DNA of 64,000 nucleotides from Pseudomonas entomophila (GTDB taxonomy: Bacteria > Pseudomonadota > Gammaproteobacteria > Pseudomonadales > Pseudomonadaceae). The notes beneath the pieces were generated by a model. That model searched no databases. It was not told the origin of the DNA and saw nothing but the letters and a program-made list of their open reading frames with translations. Where the stretch lies: NCBI RefSeq assembly GCF_029478665.1, contig NZ_JARPQB010000015.1, positions 1-64,000 of the forward strand. Direction: 5' to 3'. Of this stretch, positions 60,998-64,000 are shown in pieces (positions within the stretch are counted from its first letter, which is position 1; each line of letters starts with the position of its first letter). The position numbers were made by a program, and so were the translations under genes.

Positions 60998-62179
60998 TCA
61001 GGTCATTGCCGGGTCCGGCTCCAGCCCCATCAGCTCACGGCCGAGGATCTGTGCGCAGACGTCGTAGTCGGTGTAGGCATGGGCACCAGTCATGTGGGCG
61101 TCGCGGAACAGCCGCTGCAGTTCGCTGCTGTCGAACCAGGCGCCACCACCGGCGGCTTCCATCAAACGGTCCACCGCCTGGATGCACAGTTTCACGGCAT
61201 ACCCCTGGTGGGTGCGCCAGAACGCCAGTTCCATGCGCGTCGGGTACTGGTGGCGGGCGCTGTAGTCGGCGATCTGTTCCCAGCTTTTTTCCAGCAACGC
61301 CCGGGCCGCGGCAACCTGGTGGGTGGATTCGGCCAGGCGCATCAATGCCGGCGTGGCGGCACCGACGGCGGCACCGGTGTAGGCGCGCACGCGGTGGCGG
61401 GTCTTGTCCTTGAACGCTTCAAGCATCCTTTCAGCGATGCCCAGGCTGACCGTCGAGAAACCGCTGGCGAAGTACGGGCGGTAAGGGTTGAAGTAGAGGG
61501 CGCTGTCCGGGTACAGGCCGAACCCCGCCGACTGGCCCTCCATCATGTCCCGGGCCTTCTGGATGCGATGCTCGGGCACGAAGGCGCGGTCGACCACCAG
61601 GGTGCGGCTGCCACTGGCGCGCATGCCGGCCGCGAACCAGTCGTCGCGGATCTGGTAGTCACTGCGCGGCAGCACGGCAAAGCAGTAATCCTGCCCGCCC
61701 TGCGGGTTGGCCCGGCGAAAGCCCATGATCGCCCACTCGGCGTGGTCGCAGCCGCTGCTCCAGCCCATCTCGCCACTGAACAGCACACCACCCTCCACTT
61801 CTTCGGTGCGGCCGAACGGGGCGATGCTGCTGCTCGCGGTGGCGTCCGGGTCGTCGCGCCAGAGCTCATCCTGCAACCTGGCCGAAAACATCGCCAGCTG
61901 GTGGCTGTGGGTGCACAGCAGGCTCATGGCCCAGGCCGTGCTGGCGCAGGCGCCGGCCAGGGCGGCGATGCATTCGGCGAACTGCGGCAGGCTGATTTCC
62001 AGGCCGCCGTAGTGCCGGGGCTGGAAGGCCTTGTGCAGGCCAATGCCCTTGAGCAGGGCGATGTTCTCGGCGGGCACGCTGCGCTCGCGCTCGGCCTGGT
62101 CGGCGCGGGCGGCGATGGCGGGCAGCAGGGGCTTGAGGTCTTCGAGCAGGGAGTTTGGCTTTTTCATGGTCTGGCTCAT
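60998..62179 (-). CDS. 4-hydroxyphenylacetate 3-hydroxylase, oxygenase component (C2 type)
   Basis: 393 residues from ATG 62179 (MSQTMKKPNSLLEDLKPLLPAIAARADQAERERSVPAEN). Acyl-CoA-dehydrogenase-fold flavin monooxygenase: ALLKGIGLHKAFQPRHYGG, WAMSLLCTHSHQLAMFS, GEMGWSSGCDHAEWAIMGFR, and the terminal AQILGRELMGLEPDP. This is the C2 family that uses FMNH2 from the neighbouring reductase to hydroxylate 4-hydroxyphenylacetate to 3,4-dihydroxyphenylacetate, the substrate of HpaD. It differs from the HpaB of enteric bacteria. Transcribed before the reductase, 32 bases apart. Confidence 0.93.
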   Translation of the reverse strand: MSQTMKKPNSLLEDLKPLLPAIAARADQAERERSVPAENIALLKGIGLHKAFQPRHYGGLEISLPQFAECIAALAGACASTAWAMSLLCTHSHQLAMFSARLQDELWRDDPDATASSSIAPFGRTEEVEGGVLFSGEMGWSSGCDHAEWAIMGFRRANPQGGQDYCFAVLPRSDYQIRDDWFAAGMRASGSRTLVVDRAFVPEHRIQKARDMMEGQSAGFGLYPDSALYFNPYRPYFASGFSTVSLGIAERMLEAFKDKTRHRVRAYTGAAVGAATPALMRLAESTHQVAAARALLEKSWEQIADYSARHQYPTRMELAFWRTHQGYAVKLCIQAVDRLMEAAGGGAWFDSSELQRLFRDAHMTGAHAYTDYDVCAQILGRELMGLEPDPAMT

Positions 62180-62186
62180 TGTTATT
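62179..62186 (-). promoter_or_regulatory. Crc/Hfq-type AATAACAA motif at C2 start
   Basis: CCAATAACAATGAGCC overlaps the ATG of the oxygenase gene; AAYAAYAA match. Confidence 0.55.
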
Positions 62187-62399
62187 GGACCCTGGCGAGC
62201 GCGGCCATCAGGTGGCGGCTCGCTGATGAATGCCGGGTCAGTATGGGAGCCGTGCCGCGGCCGGAAAATGCAACTTCCACACCTCGAATTGCATTTTTCG
62301 TGGGTTGTTTCGGGCTGGCAGGCTGGGTCATGCGGGTGGCATGGGCAGACAAGATTGCGGCGGCTCAAGCGCATTAAGCTCGGACACCGCCGCCCCTCC

Positions 62400-62477
62400 T
62401 GTAGGAGCCAGCTTTGCTGGCGAACCGTGCCACGAAAGCGTCAGGCCAAGGTTCGCCAGCAAAGCTGGCTCCTACAA
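62400..62477. repeat. REP-like inverted pair, CCAGC-TTTG-CTGG family
   Basis: TGTAGGAGCCAGCTTTGCTG at 62400 and its inverse ending 62477, just upstream of the aldehyde dehydrogenase gene. Its promoter therefore lies beyond it, or transcription reads through. Confidence 0.9.
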
Positions 62478-62504
62478 GGGGCAATCATTGCCCGGAGCCG
62501 AAGC

Positions 62505-63992
62505 ATGAGCGACATCCCACTCCTTTCCTGCGTCACCGCGTTCCTCGCCCGCGACCACCGCCTGTACATCCATGGCCAGGCCGTCGCCAGCCAATCCACC
62601 GCACGCATCAGCGTGGTGAACCCCGCCAACGGCGAGCCCATCACCCAGGTCGCCGACGCCAATCAGGCTGATGTCGAGCAGGCCGTGGCCTCCGCCCGCC
62701 AGGGCTTCCTCACGTGGTCACGCACCAGCCCCGCCGCCCGCGCTGCGGTATTGTTCAAACTGGCCGACCTGCTCGAAACCAATCGCGAGGAACTGGCCCA
62801 GCTGGAAACCCTGCAGTCGGGCAAGCTGATCGGCATCGCCCGCGCCTTCGAGGTCGACCAGGCCGCGCACTTCCTGCGCTACTACGCCGGCTGGGCGACC
62901 AAGATCAGCGGCCAGACCCTCACCCCGTCGCTGCCCTCCTTCGCCGGCGAGCGCTACAGCGCCTTCACCCTGCGCGAGCCGGTGGGCGTGGTGGTGGGCA
63001 TCGTGCCGTGGAATTTCGCGACGATGATCGCCATCTGGAAGCTGGCCTCGGCGCTGACCACCGGTTGCAGCATCGTGCTCAAGCCCAGCGAGTTCACCCC
63101 GCTCACCCTGCTGCGCATCGCCGAGCTGGCCGGTGAGGCCGGCCTGCCGCCGGGCGTGCTCAACGTGCTCACCGGCGGCGGCCTGGTGGGCAAGGCGCTG
63201 GTCGAGCACCCGGGCACCGACAAGGTGTCGTTCACCGGCTCCGTGGCCACCGGTATTGCCGTCGGCCAGGCCGCCATGGGCGCCAAGCTGACCCGCGCCA
63301 CCCTGGAGCTGGGGGGCAAGAACTCGGTGGCGTTCCTGCCCGACGTGGGCATCGACAAGGCGGTCGACGGCATCATCGAGGCCGGTTTCCTGCATTCGGG
63401 GCAGATCTGCGCCGCGGGTGAGCGGTTCTTCGTCCATCGTTCTCGGATCGAACCGCTGCTCGATACCCTGACGCAACGCCTGGCCCAGCTCAGGACCGGC
63501 TCGCCGCTGGACGAAGCCACCCAGTTCGGCCCTGTGGCCAACAAGCCGCACCAGCAGAAGCTCGCCGAGCTGTTCGCCCTTGCCCGTGCCGAGGGCAGCC
63601 AGATCATCCACGGCGGGCGCATCGGCGAAGGCCCCGGCTGTTTCGTCGAGCCCACGGTAATCCTCGCCAACTCGGCCCAGGACAGCTTGCTCAACCAGGA
63701 AACCTTCGGCCCGGTGGCGACCTTCCTGCCCTACGACGACGAAGACGAGCTGCCACAACTGATGAACGCCACCCCCTACGGCCTGTCCGCCAGCCTGTGG
63801 AGCAATGACCTGGGCAAGGTCATGCGCCTGATCCCGGAGGTCCAGGCCGGCACCTTGTGGGTGAACATGCACACCCTGCTCGACCCCGCCGTGCCGTTCG
63901 GCGGCATCAAGGCCTCCGGCATCGGCCGCGAGTTCGGCTCGGCCTTCATCGACGACTTCACCGAGCTCAAGTCGGTGATGATCCGCTACTGA
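62505..63992 (+). CDS. phenylacetaldehyde/4-hydroxyphenylacetaldehyde dehydrogenase (FeaB/PadA type)
   Basis: 495 residues from ATG 62505 (MSDIPLLSCVTAFLARDHRLYIHGQAV); CGGAG precedes it. Aldehyde dehydrogenase motifs: catalytic Glu in LELGGKNSVAFLPD and nucleophile Cys302 in HSGQICAAGERFFV. The N-terminal extension and the end GIKASGIGREFGSAFIDDFTELKSVMIRY match FeaB/PadA (about 499 residues). It oxidises 4-hydroxyphenylacetaldehyde from tyramine to 4-hydroxyphenylacetate, feeding the C1/C2 hydroxylase and hpa operon. The next possible start codon (63995) is at the window edge. Confidence 0.93.
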   Translation: MSDIPLLSCVTAFLARDHRLYIHGQAVASQSTARISVVNPANGEPITQVADANQADVEQAVASARQGFLTWSRTSPAARAAVLFKLADLLETNREELAQLETLQSGKLIGIARAFEVDQAAHFLRYYAGWATKISGQTLTPSLPSFAGERYSAFTLREPVGVVVGIVPWNFATMIAIWKLASALTTGCSIVLKPSEFTPLTLLRIAELAGEAGLPPGVLNVLTGGGLVGKALVEHPGTDKVSFTGSVATGIAVGQAAMGAKLTRATLELGGKNSVAFLPDVGIDKAVDGIIEAGFLHSGQICAAGERFFVHRSRIEPLLDTLTQRLAQLRTGSPLDEATQFGPVANKPHQQKLAELFALARAEGSQIIHGGRIGEGPGCFVEPTVILANSAQDSLLNQETFGPVATFLPYDDEDELPQLMNATPYGLSASLWSNDLGKVMRLIPEVQAGTLWVNMHTLLDPAVPFGGIKASGIGREFGSAFIDDFTELKSVMIRY

Positions 63993-64000
63993 CCATGACC

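Overview
The window looks like a chromosomal segment of a Pseudomonas of the P. putida group. The evidence is uniformly GC-rich coding DNA, many short palindromic REP-like repeats of the kinds typical of P. putida (cores GTAGGAGC-CGGCTTGCCGGCGA and GTAGGAGCGGCTTCAGCCGCGA), a nitrate reductase fused to a flavoprotein module, a complete hpa (homoprotocatechuate) operon, and several small families common in Pseudomonas (DUF3077-, DUF6555-like).

Layout. 1-8.1 kb: core genes. An MFS transporter cut by the window edge, a TDT-family transporter, a LemA operon, an LplT-like MFS fused to a PlsC acyltransferase, a guanidinium exporter (gdx/sugE) behind a guanidine-II riboswitch, rdgC, and a tRNA-Val/tRNA-Asp operon. 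8.1-13.2 kb: an hscC / djlC-like / ybeU-like Hsp70 module. 13.4-14.5 kb: a ParD-like protein translationally coupled to a methionine aminopeptidase. 14.5-22 kb: assimilatory nitrate/nitrite reduction (nasA fusion, nirB, nirD) with ANTAR-type leader hairpins and an attenuator-like terminator.

22.2-33.8 kb: a polymorphic-toxin island. A full-length Rhs protein with an AT-rich C-terminal toxin and an overlapping immunity gene is followed by about 7 kb of AT-rich orphan immunity genes, toxin tails, a displaced Rhs-core/HNH-toxin fragment (nonsense plus frameshift) and two pairs of diverged direct repeats, one of which produced a chimeric ORF.

33.9-45.4 kb: small Pseudomonas-specific genes, a ClpP-like protein, a ybhP-clsB-ybhN lipid operon, a tight three-gene operon (heme-oxygenase-like diiron enzyme, methyltransferase, carboxylate-amine ligase) whose product is unknown, a KGG stress protein, and a Bcr-type exporter with its TetR regulator.

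45.4-64 kb: an aromatic/biogenic amine catabolic region. hpaR, hpaA and hpaG1-G2-E-D-F-H-I convert 3,4-dihydroxyphenylacetate to central intermediates. A two-component 4-hydroxyphenylacetate 3-hydroxylase (reductase with C-terminal MarR domain, and an acyl-CoA-dehydrogenase-fold oxygenase) makes that substrate. A FeaR-type regulator, an APC permease, a phenylacetaldehyde-type dehydrogenase, an FAD amine-oxidase-like protein and a cupin fit uptake and oxidation of tyramine- or dopamine-like amines. A shared TTAA-N4-TTAA operator motif and AAYAAYAA (Crc/Hfq-type) motifs at many translation starts tie these units together. Inserted in this region is an ExoY/edema-factor-like nucleotidyl cyclase toxin gene with all the catalytic motifs.
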